From: Campylobacterales bacterium
Lineage (GTDB): Bacteria > Campylobacterota > Campylobacteria > Campylobacterales > SZUA-545
Assembly (NCBI GenBank): GCA_025800305.1
Contig: JAOXRY010000151.1
Coordinates: 1-14,055, forward strand
Direction of reading: 5' to 3'
Length of the DNA stretch: 14,055 bases
The notes beneath the pieces are model-generated. The model did not search any database. It saw only the letters and a program-made list of their open reading frames with translations, and was not told the origin of the DNA. Position numbers and translations under genes: made by a program. Within the stretch, counting starts at the first letter, position 1; every line of letters begins with the position of its first letter. Positions 12,887 through 14,055 of this stretch are shown one piece after another.

Positions 12887-14055
12887 TCTTTTTGTAGGAT
12901 TAGTAGTCTTAATGACTACTAATCTTATAGCACATGAAAAGATAGATAAAAAATACATCGTAAAAGGTGTTGGAAAAAAACTTTTAACAAAACCAATTGA
13001 TGGTTTAAATGATCAAGAACTGGATACTTTTATCCTAGGAAAAAGTTTTTTTAGAATACCTTGGGTGGAAGCTCCTAGTGCAACTACAGCAAGAGATGGA
13101 TTAGGTCCTCTTTTTAACGCAAATACCTGTATAACCTGTCATCCAAATAATGGAAGAGGAACTGTTTTTAATAAAAATGGAAATCTTAGTCGTGGATATG
13201 TTGTAAGATTGTCAATCCCTTCTAATGGAAGTAAAGATCATAAAAAACAATTAAAATACAATGGGTTTGTAGGAGAACCTACTTATGGAGGACAAATTAG
13301 TATTAATGGAGTTTTTGGAGTTCCATTTGAGGCTAGACCAACTTTAAAATATGAAGATAAGATTGTTACATATCCAGATGGAGAAAAGGTAGTTTTAAAA
13401 AAGCCTATTGTCGGATTAAAAGATCTTAACTATGGAGAGCTTCATAAAAATACATCAATTTCCAATAGGTTAGCTCCACAACTTGTAGGACTTGGACTTT
13501 TAGACAAATTGACAGATGAGCAGATCTTAAAAAATCAAGATATAGAGGATAAAGATGGTGATGGGATTTCAGGAAAAGCAAATATTGTCTACTCCCCAGA
13601 GTTTAAAGACTTTAGAGTTGGAAGATACACATGGAAAGCTAGTGCTCCAACAATAGTTCATCAAACAGCAGGAGCTGCCAATAATGATATGAGTTTGACA
13701 AACTATCTTTTTCCTAATGAGAACTGTACCTCTTCTCAAAAAAAGTGTTTAAAAGCGCCAAAAGGTGATAGTAGGATAGCAAAGTTTGATCTTCCAAAAC
13801 AAAGAGTCCAGGCTATTAGTTTTTATCTAAAAAATTTAAAAATACCAGAATCAAAGATTGTAGAAAAAAGAGGAGAAAAACTTTTTTCTCAAATTGGTTG
13901 TGGTAAGTGCCATACTCCAAAGTACAAATTGGCTGATGGAAATACAATCAGACCATTTACAGATCTTCTTCTTCATGATATGGGAGATGAATTAAGTGAT
14001 GGAAGAGATGAGTTCTTAGCCAATAAAAATGAGTGGAGAACCCCTCCTCTTTGGG
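12864..14055 (+). CDS. Di-heme c-type oxidoreductase, DUF1111 family (3' end outside window)
   Basis: The reading frame is open from ATG 12864 to the window end, giving 397 residues without a stop. The first residues (MQKRLNFSLFVGLVVLMTTN, then LIAHE) form a good Sec signal peptide. An internal ATG at 12912 would lose it, so the earlier start is preferred, although its ribosome binding site is weak. Two heme c sites are present: CITCH at 89-93 and CGKCH at 346-350. Between them is a calcium-binding-like segment DKDGDGISGK (229-238), typical of this family, which is distantly related to di-heme peroxidases. The product is a periplasmic redox enzyme of unknown substrate. It starts within the imelysin gene in another frame (23-nt overlap), implying coupled translation under the same Fur-like control. 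The missing C-terminus lies beyond 14055. Confidence 0.9.
   Translation, partial: MQKRLNFSLFVGLVVLMTTNLIAHEKIDKKYIVKGVGKKLLTKPIDGLNDQELDTFILGKSFFRIPWVEAPSATTARDGLGPLFNANTCITCHPNNGRGTVFNKNGNLSRGYVVRLSIPSNGSKDHKKQLKYNGFVGEPTYGGQISINGVFGVPFEARPTLKYEDKIVTYPDGEKVVLKKPIVGLKDLNYGELHKNTSISNRLAPQLVGLGLLDKLTDEQILKNQDIEDKDGDGISGKANIVYSPEFKDFRVGRYTWKASAPTIVHQTAGAANNDMSLTNYLFPNENCTSSQKKCLKAPKGDSRIAKFDLPKQRVQAISFYLKNLKIPESKIVEKRGEKLFSQIGCGKCHTPKYKLADGNTIRPFTDLLLHDMGDELSDGRDEFLANKNEWRTPPLW

Overview
The window is AT-rich, densely coded DNA with short intergenic gaps and AAGGA-type ribosome binding sites. Its gene content (a hom/PBP1A/RluA housekeeping block, imelysin with a di-heme oxidase, DUF2325, NicO with DUF1007, a c-type heme protein) fits a Campylobacterota (epsilonproteobacterial) chromosome, something like Sulfurimonas or Arcobacter. 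The genus is inference. No tRNA, rRNA, CRISPR array, transposase or phage gene is visible.

Layout. (1) 1-710: a short non-coding lead, then a small secreted protein with one CxxCH heme c site near its C-terminus, behind a Fur-box-like site that overlaps a TATAAT. (2) 951-8003, plus strand: homoserine dehydrogenase, a cytosolic Cys-type formate dehydrogenase-like molybdoenzyme, an orphan OppD/NikD-like ABC ATPase, penicillin-binding protein 1A and an RluA-type pseudouridine synthase. From hom to PBP1A the genes are 30 bp apart or overlap, so they look like one transcription unit. A 105-bp gap with three tandem palindromes precedes the rluA-type gene. (3) 7987-9257, minus strand: a DUF1007 protein and a NicO-family metal permease, overlapping by one base. 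(4) 9375-10389, plus strand, divergent from (3): DUF2325, a 72-aa seven-Cys protein, a 136-aa unknown, and a previously overlooked 13-aa ORF ending Cys-Thr-Cys. The divergent gap holds two Fur-box-like palindromes. (5) 10444-11465: a terminator hairpin ends 21 bp before an orphan NitT/TauT-type substrate-binding protein, so it lies in that gene's leader. (6) 11476 to the window end: a Fur-box-like site, an imelysin-family lipoprotein, and a di-heme DUF1111 oxidase that starts inside the imelysin gene in another frame and runs off the end.

How it fits together. Regions 1, 3, 4 and 6 each carry a 15-base site matching TGATAATnATTATCA at 12 or 13 of 14 defined positions. The simplest reading is an iron-responsive island: periplasmic redox and metal-handling proteins (imelysin, di-heme oxidase, heme c protein), a metal permease with its partner, and a compact cysteine-rich module with no assigned function. 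That last module, with its micropeptide and the terminator before the next gene, is the most likely undescribed system here. The hom-fdh-ABC-PBP1A block looks like ordinary housekeeping apart from the lone ATPase and molybdoenzyme.
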